Shown here piece after piece: positions 24,565 through 33,774 of a stretch of 64,000 bases of DNA. A program made the position numbers and the translations under genes. Each line of letters begins with the position of its first letter. The stretch's first letter is position 1. Location: positions 186,001-250,000 of the forward strand of contig NZ_CP005190.1 of the NCBI RefSeq assembly GCF_001563285.1, written 5' to 3'. The stretch is from Sphingobium sp. MI1205 (lineage in GTDB: Bacteria > Pseudomonadota > Alphaproteobacteria > Sphingomonadales > Sphingomonadaceae). The notes beneath the pieces are model-generated. The model saw only the letters and a program-made list of their open reading frames with translations, made no database searches and was not told the DNA's origin.

Positions 24565-25314
24565 ATGAGCGTAGCCTGGGCGCGGATCGGCGTCGGCGCG
24601 CTGCTTGGCACAGCCGGGATTTCGGCGCTGCTGGCGCAGACCGTCAACGGCCTCGATGTTCAGGCCATCAAGGCGCGCGCCGCCGAACTCCAAAGCGATG
24701 CGGAAGCCTTCGTCAACCACGTCAAGGATCGCGGCGACGCGTTCCGCGATGAGGCTCTGGCTGTTCAGCAGGGCGGCACCGAGAATATGCGCCGGGTCGC
24801 TTCCAGCGATCTGCCCAAGGGGCCGGACGGCGCGATCGATTTCGATGCGATCGTTTCGGGCGCTGTGACCAACCTCGAGGGCAAGCCAGGTGAAGCGCCG
24901 CAGTTCATTGCCTTTGCCAGCCTCTCCATGCCGCCTGCGTCATTGAAGCAGATGGTCCACGATGTAGCCCTGGCCGGGGGCGTCGTCGTGTTCCGGGGCT
25001 TCCCCAATGATAGCATGAAGACCTTCTCGACCGCATTGGCCAAGGTCGTCGACGCGAGCGACCTCGCCAATATCGGCATCGATCCTCGGCTGTTCCGCGC
25101 CTTCGACGTGCAGGCCGTGCCGACCTATGTCGCGGTGTCATCCGGTTTTGATCCCTGTTCGGGCTTCCACTGCGTGAGCGCCGTTCCGCCCTATGACCGG
25201 ATGACCGGCAATGTGACCGCGCAATATGCGCTGGGCAGTTTCGTCGATGGCAATGGCCCTGGGGCGCGCGTCGCCGCGATCGCCTTGGCCAATATGAAGC
25301 GTAGCCAGCGATGA
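24565..25314 (+). CDS. trbC: type-F pilus assembly protein TrbC
   Basis: Periplasmic thioredoxin-fold-like partner of TraW and TraU. The ATG at 24565 (GAGGGAA 8 bp upstream) gives 249 residues beginning with a signal peptide (GVGALLGTAGISALLAQ). A GTG at 24520, after GGAGGAAGAGG and overlapping the traU stop, is a real alternative that adds a basic 15-residue extension. The core is FIAFASLSMPPASLKQMVHD, VVFRGFPNDSMKTFSTALAK, DVQAVPTYVAVSSGFDPCSG, typical of TrbC. Overlaps traN by 4 bp. Confidence 0.9.
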   Translation: MSVAWARIGVGALLGTAGISALLAQTVNGLDVQAIKARAAELQSDAEAFVNHVKDRGDAFRDEALAVQQGGTENMRRVASSDLPKGPDGAIDFDAIVSGAVTNLEGKPGEAPQFIAFASLSMPPASLKQMVHDVALAGGVVVFRGFPNDSMKTFSTALAKVVDASDLANIGIDPRLFRAFDVQAVPTYVAVSSGFDPCSGFHCVSAVPPYDRMTGNVTAQYALGSFVDGNGPGARVAAIALANMKRSQR

Positions 25315-28115
25315 AACGGCTCGCCTCCCTACTTGCCTTGGTCTTGTTAGGCGCGGCTGTGCCCACGCCTGCGCAGATGACCAGCAGGCAAGCGCGTGAC
25401 GAGGGCAAGACGCTCGGCACCGCGATGCGCAGCGATGAAGCCTGGGTTCCCAAGGACGATAGCCAAGCAGCGATCGTGCCCGGCTATCAGGGCACGGACC
25501 TGCCGCAGGCGGACTATTTCAGCGATCCCGAAAGGCTGGCCAGTGAGGCAGCCGCACTCAAAGGGTCGAGTGAGGTCTACCAGATCACGACCGACGCCAA
25601 CAAAAGCCGCCCCACCTTCTCAGCTAAGGAGATCAAGGCGGTTACGGCCAATGCGTCAGCCATCGAAAATGATCCCTCCACGCAGCTGGGCGGCGAGAGC
25701 ATCAGCGGCGGTAGTGGCGAGTGCAAACCCCTTCCCGCCGATGAAAGCCAGATCTTCTATGACGCGACATGCGATACCGGCGTCGTCGTCAATTCGGTGC
25801 CGTCGCAGACCGTCTATAGCTGCCCACCTGGTTGGACGCTGGGCGGCACGAACTGCTCGATGGTCCAGACCGTCCCCGCCAGTATCCGCTATAGCTGCGA
25901 TGCGGGCTGGACCTTGACGGGGTCGCAATGCGCGCAGACCCAGCCAGCCAACGTCAGCGCCTATAGCTGCCCCTCCGGTTGGACATTGAATGGCAGCCGG
26001 TGCAGCCGGAGCCTCACGCAGAGCGCCGATCAGACTGGGTTCAGCTGCCCAAGCGACTATCACTTGGCCGGCTCGGTCTGCCAGATGACCGTCATCACCG
26101 GCGCAACCCCGGTCTATTCCTGCCCTGCCGACTCCTCGCTGTCGGGCACGCTGTGTGTCCGCAACTTCAGCTACGCGGCCACGGCAATCTATAGCTGCGA
26201 GGCGGGATGGACTTTGAACGGTACGACCTGCAGCCGCCAAGTGTCGCAGCCGGCTGCTGAAAGCTATTCCTGCCCGCCGGGCTATAGCCTTGAGAATGGG
26301 ACCTGCTCGCAAAGCGCGAATTATGCGGCGACCGCGACCTATAGCTGCCCCAATGGCGGGACCGTCCAGGGCAGCCAATGTGTGACGACCAACACCACGT
26401 CGGCAACGCCCGCTTATGCCTGCCCCTATTATTATTATAATCCATCAGGCTTTGCCGGCGGTCCGCACTGCGTCATGCGCAAGGCCGAGTTTGCAAACAG
26501 GAAGTGCGCACCTACCAGCACCAATCCGGGCAGCATCGAATTTCTTCGCGAAGAAAAGAAATATGGCGACAGCTGGTGCCTCTACAAGCCGCTGACCACC
26601 TATACATGTCCGAGTGCACTCTGGAATTTCGATCCCGCCTATAATCAGTGCGTCTCGAACGTCGTTCAAAACGGCGTCGTCACCTACACTTGCCCGCAGG
26701 GCGGTGTCTTACAGGGCACGACCTGCTATCGCACCAACGTGACCGGCGCGACCGTCACTTATGTCTGCCCATCCGACTATATGTTATCAGGGCAAACATG
26801 CGTAAAATCTGAATACCGCCAGGCCACCGTCCACTATAGCTGCCCGAGCAGCGGCACGCTGTCGGGCACGACCTGCAGTGTGAACGAGCAGATCGCAGCA
26901 TCGGTCAGCTATTCTTGCCCTGCTGGCTATGACCTCAGCGGCACAGCCTGTTCTCGCACGAATAGCGTGCCCGGCACGCCGGTATATGCCTGCCCCAACG
27001 GATATGCACTGAGTGGCACGACCTGCACCCGTGTCGAAGATCAGGCGGCTTCCCCGATTTATTCCTGCCCGACCGGGTTCGTGCTGTCAGGATCGACATG
27101 CACCGCAACCGTCGTCGCGCAGCCCATCTATTATTGCCCGGCCAATTTCACCCTATCCGGCCAGAGCTGCTCCCAGACCCACAGCCAGCCCGCCGCCTCG
27201 CACCAGCAATGTCCGGAAGGATCCAAAACCAACCCCGGCGGCAGCTGCTATACCGAAGATCCACAAAGTGACTGCGGCGCGCTCCAGGGCAATCCCCAAT
27301 GCAGCTGGAAATATGACAATTGCCTTGACGACAACCCCTCGGCCGACGGCTGCAAGATGATGGAGAAAGTCTATCGCTGCCCGGTGCCGGGCGGGACGGT
27401 CCAGCAACCGCCCAAATATGTCTGCGGCGATGATGTCTACTGCTTCAATGGCGATTGCGAGGCGATCAACCGGGAGGCATCGAGCGAGTTTAAGGACGCG
27501 CTCACCGCGCTGCACGCGATCGATACGGCGGGCAAGGATTACGATCCTGACGACATGCATGTGTTCCCCGGCACCCGCGACACCTGCCACAAGCCGATTT
27601 TCGGCGTCGTTAATTGCTGCGCAGGCAAAGTGTCCGGCATGCTACCGCTCGGCATTGGCGGCGCCGCGCTCGCAGGCGCGATCAGCGGCAATGTCGCCGC
27701 ACTGGCTGGGGTCGCCACGCAGTTTCTCACCACCTTCCTATGCTCGACCGAAGAAAAGATGCTCGACGTCAAGGATCGCATGGGCTTTTGCACCTTCGTT
27801 GGCAGCTATTGCTCCTCCAGCATCCTGGGGGTCTGCGAGACGAAGCGGAAGACCTATTGCTGCTTTGAAAGCAAGCTCTCGCGCATTCTCCAGGAGCAGG
27901 GCCGACCGCAGATCAGCAAGCCGTTCGGCAAACCCAAGACCGAGCAGTGCGAGGGCTTCACCGTCGACGAGTTCTCGCGACTTGACCTCTCGGTGATGGA
28001 CTTCACCGATGTCTATTCCGACTTCATGGACGCGGCGCGAATGCCCGACGAAGTCCAGACGATGAACGACATTCAACAGAAGATACAGGACTATTATGAA
28101 CTGCATAGTCGGTGA
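25311..28115 (+). CDS. traN: mating-pair stabilisation protein TraN with an expanded cysteine-repeat region
   Basis: Outer-membrane adhesin that contacts the recipient cell. 934 residues, much longer than F TraN (about 600). A signal peptide (LLALVLLGAAVPTPAQ) and a conserved N terminus (YQGTDLPQADYFSDPERLAS) are followed, at about residues 169-650, by 17-18 tandem units of roughly 22-26 residues of the form YSCPxGWTLxGxxCxxxxxx. The C-terminal third has the TraN core with CGDDVYCFNGDCEAINREAS, CCAGKVSGMLPLGIGGAALA and YCCFESKLSRILQEQGRPQI. Each unit carries two cysteines, so the region is probably a rod of disulfide-linked modules. Overlaps the next gene by 20 bp. Confidence 0.93.
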   Translation: MKRLASLLALVLLGAAVPTPAQMTSRQARDEGKTLGTAMRSDEAWVPKDDSQAAIVPGYQGTDLPQADYFSDPERLASEAAALKGSSEVYQITTDANKSRPTFSAKEIKAVTANASAIENDPSTQLGGESISGGSGECKPLPADESQIFYDATCDTGVVVNSVPSQTVYSCPPGWTLGGTNCSMVQTVPASIRYSCDAGWTLTGSQCAQTQPANVSAYSCPSGWTLNGSRCSRSLTQSADQTGFSCPSDYHLAGSVCQMTVITGATPVYSCPADSSLSGTLCVRNFSYAATAIYSCEAGWTLNGTTCSRQVSQPAAESYSCPPGYSLENGTCSQSANYAATATYSCPNGGTVQGSQCVTTNTTSATPAYACPYYYYNPSGFAGGPHCVMRKAEFANRKCAPTSTNPGSIEFLREEKKYGDSWCLYKPLTTYTCPSALWNFDPAYNQCVSNVVQNGVVTYTCPQGGVLQGTTCYRTNVTGATVTYVCPSDYMLSGQTCVKSEYRQATVHYSCPSSGTLSGTTCSVNEQIAASVSYSCPAGYDLSGTACSRTNSVPGTPVYACPNGYALSGTTCTRVEDQAASPIYSCPTGFVLSGSTCTATVVAQPIYYCPANFTLSGQSCSQTHSQPAASHQQCPEGSKTNPGGSCYTEDPQSDCGALQGNPQCSWKYDNCLDDNPSADGCKMMEKVYRCPVPGGTVQQPPKYVCGDDVYCFNGDCEAINREASSEFKDALTALHAIDTAGKDYDPDDMHVFPGTRDTCHKPIFGVVNCCAGKVSGMLPLGIGGAALAGAISGNVAALAGVATQFLTTFLCSTEEKMLDVKDRMGFCTFVGSYCSSSILGVCETKRKTYCCFESKLSRILQEQGRPQISKPFGKPKTEQCEGFTVDEFSRLDLSVMDFTDVYSDFMDAARMPDEVQTMNDIQQKIQDYYELHSR

Positions 28116-28494
28116 TCTCCCCTCGCGCGCGCAGCCCTTCGGGTGGAATATGACCGCCTTCGAACTGGCTGTGTTTGTCCGCATTTATCGCAACGATGCG
28201 CCGCTCTGGCGCGATAATGTGCGCAAGGAAGTGAGCCTCTGGGTTGAGCACATGGTGGCTCCAGCTGAACTCAAGGCTTGCCTCGATCATATGCTCGCAC
28301 GCGGATGGCTGCTGCAGCGCGGCGATCGGTTGCGCGCGAGCAATGAGGGCCGCGCCATCGCCCGGCCGCTGATGAACGGGCTCATTCGCATGCTGGATCA
28401 GGGCACACGCCTGGTCGACGTCGCCCTGATGTTGTCCATCCTGCGGCTGCCCCATGACCAGCTCGGCAGCCCGGTTGCGGAGGAACGCTCATGA
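28096..28494 (+). CDS. hypothetical operon member between traN and traF (132 aa)
   Basis: Overlaps traN by 20 bp and traF by 4 bp, so it is translated with them. It is not secreted by appearance: no signal peptide, charged helical sequence. VWVEHMVAPAELKACLDHML-like residues and ARGWLLQRGDRLRASNEGRA resemble a winged helix (helix, turn, recognition helix, basic wing), so a DNA-binding or regulatory protein embedded in the transfer operon is possible. I do not recognise a family. Confidence 0.65.
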   Translation: MNCIVGDLPSRAQPFGWNMTAFELAVFVRIYRNDAPLWRDNVRKEVSLWVEHMVAPAELKACLDHMLARGWLLQRGDRLRASNEGRAIARPLMNGLIRMLDQGTRLVDVALMLSILRLPHDQLGSPVAEERS

Positions 28495-29303
28495 AAGCGA
28501 TGGGAATGACGATGCTGCTACTGGCCCTTGCGCCGCTGGCAGCGCGTGCGCGCGCGCAGGAGGCAGGCGGTGTTGATGCCGCCGACAGGCAGGGCCAGGG
28601 CGACGACTTCTATTGCGGTGAGCGCCGGCTCGGCCAGTGGTTCTATTGCAGCAAGCCCAAGGCCCCACAACGCCAGGCATCGGAGGCGCCGAAGGCAAGC
28701 GCGGCCGATCGCATGGCTGCGATCACCAAGGAACTGGATGAGCTCAAGGCCAAGGCGATCCTGGAACCGACAGAGGCCAATGTGATCGCCTATGTCCAGT
28801 TCCAACGCGAGCAACTCGATCGCGCCTCGACCTTCTCCGACACCTGGCAGCGCGCGCTGTGGCAGAATCCCGACCTCGACTATACGCTTCAGCGGCCAGT
28901 GAGCACGGTGGGCAAGCGCGCCTGGCTCGACAACCGCAAGGCCGACCGCGATGCGGTGCTCACCAATCTTGGCCAGCGCTATGGCCTCTTCTATTTTTAC
29001 GCCCAGAGCTGCGGCGCCTGCGACATATTCGCACCGATCCTGCGCTCGGTCGCCGATAGCCACCGCATGGCGGTGATGGCGGTTTCGATGGATGGCGGAC
29101 CCAGCCGCGATTTCCCCAACTATGTGGTCGATACCGGGCAGCGCGCGCGCATGGGCGTCCCCGGCAACGAGACGCCGGCGCTGGTGCTGTTCGACACGGC
29201 GACCAAGCGGGCCATACCGGTCGGGTTCGGCATCCTTTCGGGCGACGAGATCATGGACCGCATCTTCATGCTGACCAACACCAAGGTGGGGAGCGACTTC
29301 TGA
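28491..29303 (+). CDS. traF: type-F pilus assembly protein TraF
   Basis: Periplasmic thioredoxin-like protein of the transfer apparatus. 270 residues starting in an ATGA overlap, with GGAGGA a few bases upstream. Signal peptide LLALAPLAARARAQ, then FYCGERRLGQWFYCSKPK, a helical linker, and the thioredoxin fold GLFYFYAQSCGACDIFAPIL with CGAC at about residue 172, then GVPGNETPALVLFDTATKRA. A complete CxxC in TraF is seen in some but not all family members; here it suggests an active redox role with the DsbC-like protein. Confidence 0.92.
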   Translation: MKAMGMTMLLLALAPLAARARAQEAGGVDAADRQGQGDDFYCGERRLGQWFYCSKPKAPQRQASEAPKASAADRMAAITKELDELKAKAILEPTEANVIAYVQFQREQLDRASTFSDTWQRALWQNPDLDYTLQRPVSTVGKRAWLDNRKADRDAVLTNLGQRYGLFYFYAQSCGACDIFAPILRSVADSHRMAVMAVSMDGGPSRDFPNYVVDTGQRARMGVPGNETPALVLFDTATKRAIPVGFGILSGDEIMDRIFMLTNTKVGSDF

Positions 29304-30769
29304 TGGAGCAGGATGGCAAGCCCGGCCGCGTTCGCCGTTTCCTGAACAGCGCGGGATCGACCATCGGGATGATGGCCGCCGCGCATTTCGCTGTGACGGG
29401 CGTTGCTAACGCCAATGTCGCCTCGGAAATGAACGTTTTCTTCAGCGAAGCGGGGGGCGCTGCCAATGTCACCGGTCCCTCCGCCTTCCAGGGCCAGTCG
29501 GCGGGCTATTATTCCATGGGCAATGTCTGGACGCGGTTCCCGCAGAAAAGCGTGTCGCCGTTCAACCTCCAGCTTCCCAGTGCGCGGGCAGGCTGCGGCG
29601 GCATCGATCTCTTCTCAGGCTCCTTCTCCTTTATAAATGCCTCGGAGATCGTGGCGATGCTGAAGGCGACGGCCAATAATGCGCTTGGGTTCGCGTTCAA
29701 GCTCGCGATCGACTCCGTCTCCCCCGAGATCGGCAAGGTGATGGACGAGTTTAGCCAGAAGGCGCAGCTCTTGAATCAGATGAACATCTCCAGCTGCGAA
29801 ACGGCGCAGGCGCTGGTCGGCGGCATCTGGCCGACCATGGACACCACCCGGGCGACGATCTGTGAGGCCGTGGGTAATTCTCAAGGCATCTTCTCCGACT
29901 GGGCCGCCTCCCGGCAAGGCTGCAACAATGGCGGGAGCCGCGACAGCACGATCGCCGGAAATTCGGACGCCGCCATGAAGGACCAGCTCGTCGGCGAGAA
30001 CCATAATTACACCTGGGAAGCGCTCAAGAAATCCGCAAAATTTGGCGCGTTCGATCAAGATTTCTCGGAATATATCATGACCCTGGTCGGCACCATCGTC
30101 ACCCGGCCGTCGACCAGCGCCAGCGTTGGTGGCAATGTCGTGATGTTCGGCCCGGCCGAAGACGCCGTGGTCACCGCCTTGCTTGATGGGACGCAGAATG
30201 CTCCGGCGGTGAAGGTGCTCAAATGCAATGACAGCAATTGCTATGATGTGGGGGAAACCACCCTTTCGGTTCCCGCATCCGCAGCGCTGCGTCCCCGCAT
30301 CCGGCAGATGGTCAGCAATATGAGCATGAAGGCCCGCACCAACGGCACGCTGACGGCTGCCGAGAAGCAGCTGCTCAACATGGCGACGATCCCCCTTTAC
30401 AAGATCCTGACGGTGCAGGCGTTCGCGCATAACGCGCTGACCGATGGAGAGATTGAGGCACTCTCCGAGATCGTGGCGGTCGACATATTGAATGCCATGC
30501 TCGATAACATGCTCGATCGGGTTGAGCAGTCCAAGGTCCATTATCAGACGGCCGATCAGGCGACGGCCGAGCAGTGGAAGGCGCAGATCGCTGCTACCCG
30601 GCAGAAGTTCGGGCAGCGGGAGGTGAAGCTCAACAACAAGCTGCAACTCACCTATCAGGTCATCAACCGGAGCGTGTTTTTGGAGTCGACACTGCAAAAT
30701 ACGATGTCGCCGGGCATGGCGGCCGCGCTCAACTTCTCGCGCGGCCTGAACGCGCAAGGCATCCGGTAA
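29303..30769 (+). CDS. traH: type-F conjugative transfer protein TraH
   Basis: Periplasmic/outer-membrane-associated pilus assembly protein; 488 residues. Signal-like N terminus (GMMAAAHFAVTGVANANV), then conserved TraH stretches: AFQGQSAGYYSMGNVWTRFP, LPSARAGCGGIDLFSGSFSF, ALGFAFKLAIDSVSPEIGKV and NISSCETAQALVGGIWPTMD. The C-terminal half is helical and probably coiled (EQSKVHYQTADQATAEQWKA). Starts in a TGATGG overlap with traF. Confidence 0.95.
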   Translation: MEQDGKPGRVRRFLNSAGSTIGMMAAAHFAVTGVANANVASEMNVFFSEAGGAANVTGPSAFQGQSAGYYSMGNVWTRFPQKSVSPFNLQLPSARAGCGGIDLFSGSFSFINASEIVAMLKATANNALGFAFKLAIDSVSPEIGKVMDEFSQKAQLLNQMNISSCETAQALVGGIWPTMDTTRATICEAVGNSQGIFSDWAASRQGCNNGGSRDSTIAGNSDAAMKDQLVGENHNYTWEALKKSAKFGAFDQDFSEYIMTLVGTIVTRPSTSASVGGNVVMFGPAEDAVVTALLDGTQNAPAVKVLKCNDSNCYDVGETTLSVPASAALRPRIRQMVSNMSMKARTNGTLTAAEKQLLNMATIPLYKILTVQAFAHNALTDGEIEALSEIVAVDILNAMLDNMLDRVEQSKVHYQTADQATAEQWKAQIAATRQKFGQREVKLNNKLQLTYQVINRSVFLESTLQNTMSPGMAAALNFSRGLNAQGIR

Positions 30770-30781
30770 AAGACGAACCGG

Positions 30782-33553
30782 ATGCTGGAAGTCTTCACAG
30801 TCGGCGGCGGGGAATATCTCGTCAACACGTTCAACGCGGTTGCGGCCTGGACCGGGGGTGGCGGTTATCGCTCCATGATCCGGGTGATCATGGTGATGGG
30901 CCTCATTTACTCCCTACTCGTGGTGGCGTTCACGCTCAACTATAAAGCCTGGCTGAACTGGTTCCTTCAGGCCACCACGATCTACCTATGCCTGATGGTA
31001 CCGACTGTCGACATCAAGGTCACTGACCGGGTCAATCCAAGCCTGGCGCCGGCGACGGTCGCCAACGTGCCGTTGGGCCTTGGGGTGCTCGCAAGCTTCA
31101 CGACCCAGATTGGCGACTATCTGACCCGCACGGCCGAGACCGTGTTCGTGAGCCCAAGCGAACTCAACTATAGCAGCAATGGCCTCATCTACGGCGCCCG
31201 GCTGTTCGACGCGACGCGCAATTTCAATATACGGGATGCCGAGTTTTCCGCCAATCTCGATCATTATATGAAGCAGTGCGTCTTCGGCGACATCATGCTG
31301 TACCAGAAATCGCTGACCGACCTTGCCAACGCCACCAACCTGTGGGGCGCGATCGCGTCGGATGCGGGATCCCGGTCGCAGGAATGGCTGGAGCGCAGCG
31401 GCGGCACGGTCACGCCCTATATCGTGACGTGCAAGGACGCTTACTCCATGCTCGATGCCCAATGGGCGTCGATGATCGAGTCCAACTCCAAAATCTGGGG
31501 GCTGGAACTCTATCCCAAGCTCTCGGAAGCGATCGCGCAAGCCAAGCTCCGCAGTGACCTGCCGATCGCCAATCAGGCCTTTACCCAATCGACCGCCGGC
31601 TTTGTCGAAACGATGCGGCAGAACACCGCAATCAATGCCTTTATGCAGGCCCGCAACAATATGAGCGGGAGCGCGATCGACGCATTTGCGCAAACCCGCG
31701 CCGACATTCAGGCGCGCAACACCTATAACAGCATTGCCCAGCAGGCGATGACCTGGGTGCCGATCCTTAATATCGTGCTGACGGTCGTGTTTTTTGCCAT
31801 GTTCCCGGTCATCTTTCCGCTGTTTCTGATGCCGCAGACAGGCCTGTCGGCGCTGAAGGGATATGCGACGGGGTTTTTCTATCTCGCTGCCTGGGGTCCA
31901 CTTTATGTAATCTTGCACATGATCTGCATGACGCGGGCGGAGGTTGCCGCCACCGGCGTTGCCAAGGGCGGCGTGACGCTTGGCACCTATGCCGGGATCG
32001 GCGCGGTCAACGCGGAAACTGCGACGATCGCGGGGTTCATGCTCATGAGCGTACCCTTCCTTGCCGCGGGTCTGGCGCGCGGGGCCATGTCCATCGCAGG
32101 GCAATCCATGTCGATGCTGGCGCCGGCTCAGAACGCGGCGGAGGCGGCGGCGCTGGAGGAGACCACCGGCAATTATTCCTATGGGAATGTGAGCTGGGCG
32201 AACCAGACGTCCAATATGCGGCAGAGCGACCAGTGGAATACGGCGGCCTCCTATCAGGCCGGTGGGACTGCTTATAGCTGGCGTCATGAAAATGGCGGGG
32301 TCGTGTCAAGCTTCGGCAATGGGCAGGAGGTGATTGATACTTCTCATGCCATCTCCCGGCTTGGGTTCACGCCGACTGCCAATACCGGGTTCGTGTCCGA
32401 AATGCGGGAGCAGGCGCATGAGGCGCATCGGCAGGCGCAGGCGTATCGGGCCGCCGCGAGCGATATTCTCACAAGCACCCATACCGATCGTAGTTCGTCT
32501 AGCGTGTCGTCCGAGCGAACAAACGGATGGGACACCAGCGTGGGCCGCAGCTCGGGCACATCGGTCGAGCAAACCGACCGGCAAACCGGCAGCAGTTCCA
32601 GCGGCATTGACCAGCGGTCATCGACAGGACTTAGCCAATCAGAAAGCAGAGGGCGGGATTGGACAACTAATTGGAACGAAAATGTCTCGGGAGGTCTCGG
32701 TGGTCAGTTGAGTTTCGGCAAGGGCGGTAAGTCCGGTTTGGGCTCTGGAATCGACGGTCGAGTTGGGATTACTGCAAACCAAAACGATCAGTTGGGACAA
32801 TCTCTCAAAGAGACGCGGTCAGCGGATGAATCTAGCAGTTCCTTCAGCGGCGTACGTGACGAACATTCGACCGGAAGCAGCGCTTCGACATCTGAGGGCA
32901 CATATGAAAAGGGCGGGTCATTTGACCGGGCATCGACGACCAGTTCCTCGTCGCAAGGACGGGAAGATGCGCTTGCACGGGCCCGCTCCTATCAGGAGTC
33001 GGCAGATAAGCTCGAAGAGCTCTCCCAGCAGCTTTCCCGCGACGCCAGCTATGCCGAAACCCATGGAATGCAGCTAAGTGAAAATCTAAGCCAGGATCTG
33101 GCGCAGTGGTATCGCAAGGAGCAAGCAAGCAATCCTGGCCTCGACGCGCCGGAGCTATGGGCAACCGATCTGACCGACCACCAACGCATAGTCCGCGATA
33201 GCATGATAAACCGTTGGATGGGAGAGAAGCGGGATTCAGTCCGTGCTGAAGTACAGGACCGCCTTCGTGGGCCGGACATCGTAGACGTGCCGCATCGCAC
33301 GATGGGCGGTTTTGACGACGTGCAGAAATCCTATCATCCTGGCGGTGTCGGAAGCTTGCCGAAGGGGCCAGCGTTGGGTGATCCGAGCCTGGCAGTCGAG
33401 ATCATCGCAGAAGGGCAGAAAACCTATGCGGCCGTTAGACAAGCATCACAGGCCGGACGCGCAGGTCACATTCAGGCGGGCATGAACATGCAAAGCGACG
33501 TTAACGGGGAGACCAGCCGGAAATTTTTCGAAACCAGCCCGCCCGATGAATAA
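30782..33553 (+). CDS. traG: type-F mating-pair stabilisation/assembly protein TraG
   Basis: Inner-membrane protein with a dual role in pilus assembly and mating-pair stabilisation (and entry exclusion in F). 923 residues. The N-terminal half has several membrane segments (IRVIMVMGLIYSLLVVAFTL, ILNIVLTVVFFAMFPVIFPL, GFFYLAAWGPLYVILHMICM) and the conserved QARNNMSGSAIDAFAQTRAD. The C-terminal part is a hydrophilic Ser/Gly-rich periplasmic domain (SSSVSSERTNGWDTSVGRSS and similar). Last gene of the operon; 12 bp after traH. Codon use from about 32.6 kb is somewhat less GC-rich than the first half. Confidence 0.93.
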   Translation: MLEVFTVGGGEYLVNTFNAVAAWTGGGGYRSMIRVIMVMGLIYSLLVVAFTLNYKAWLNWFLQATTIYLCLMVPTVDIKVTDRVNPSLAPATVANVPLGLGVLASFTTQIGDYLTRTAETVFVSPSELNYSSNGLIYGARLFDATRNFNIRDAEFSANLDHYMKQCVFGDIMLYQKSLTDLANATNLWGAIASDAGSRSQEWLERSGGTVTPYIVTCKDAYSMLDAQWASMIESNSKIWGLELYPKLSEAIAQAKLRSDLPIANQAFTQSTAGFVETMRQNTAINAFMQARNNMSGSAIDAFAQTRADIQARNTYNSIAQQAMTWVPILNIVLTVVFFAMFPVIFPLFLMPQTGLSALKGYATGFFYLAAWGPLYVILHMICMTRAEVAATGVAKGGVTLGTYAGIGAVNAETATIAGFMLMSVPFLAAGLARGAMSIAGQSMSMLAPAQNAAEAAALEETTGNYSYGNVSWANQTSNMRQSDQWNTAASYQAGGTAYSWRHENGGVVSSFGNGQEVIDTSHAISRLGFTPTANTGFVSEMREQAHEAHRQAQAYRAAASDILTSTHTDRSSSSVSSERTNGWDTSVGRSSGTSVEQTDRQTGSSSSGIDQRSSTGLSQSESRGRDWTTNWNENVSGGLGGQLSFGKGGKSGLGSGIDGRVGITANQNDQLGQSLKETRSADESSSSFSGVRDEHSTGSSASTSEGTYEKGGSFDRASTTSSSSQGREDALARARSYQESADKLEELSQQLSRDASYAETHGMQLSENLSQDLAQWYRKEQASNPGLDAPELWATDLTDHQRIVRDSMINRWMGEKRDSVRAEVQDRLRGPDIVDVPHRTMGGFDDVQKSYHPGGVGSLPKGPALGDPSLAVEIIAEGQKTYAAVRQASQAGRAGHIQAGMNMQSDVNGETSRKFFETSPPDE

Positions 33554-33554
33554 T

Positions 33555-33755
33555 CTATCGCACTAGACAGAAGTAGAGGAGCATGCCGGAAATCAGGATC
33601 AAGGAGATTCCCTTCCCAATCAGCACACCGGCAGAAAGCCCACCTCCCTCATCGATTTCGTCGTGAACGCCATAGGAGACAGGCTGATCGACCACTTTGA
33701 TGATCGGCCCACCCAGCGTATTCTGGGTCGTCAGATAGGTATCGATGTCAAACAT
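33555..33755 (-). CDS. small membrane-anchored protein (66 aa)
   Basis: Minus-strand gene convergent with traG, ending 1 bp from the traG stop. The ATG at 33755 is chosen because GGAGG lies exactly 8 bp upstream; a longer frame to 33836 lacks this. The protein has a soluble N terminus (FDIDTYLTTQNTLGGPIIKV, DQPVSYGVHDEIDEGGG) and a C-terminal membrane segment GKGISLILISGMLLYFCLVR, i.e. tail-anchored. Function unknown; entry exclusion genes often lie next to traG, but nothing in the sequence proves that. Confidence 0.65.
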   Translation of the reverse strand: MFDIDTYLTTQNTLGGPIIKVVDQPVSYGVHDEIDEGGGLSAGVLIGKGISLILISGMLLYFCLVR

Positions 33756-33762
33756 CCCACAA

Positions 33763-33774
33763 ACCTCCGGAGGT
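33763..33774. promoter_or_regulatory. perfect palindrome covering the ribosome binding site of the 66-aa gene
   Basis: ACCTCCGGAGGT is a perfect 12-bp palindrome whose minus-strand GGAGG is the ribosome binding site. It could hide the site by self-pairing between two RNAs or be a protein operator; both are inference. Confidence 0.4.

Noticed and set aside
25396..25917. Alternative-frame product over the first part of traN
   Set aside because: Composition is Arg/Ala/Pro-rich shadow typical of a shifted frame.
25815..27260. CRISPR-like repeat array
   Set aside because: The repeats are protein-level (cysteine modules in traN) with variable DNA and no uniform spacers; no CRISPR found in the window.
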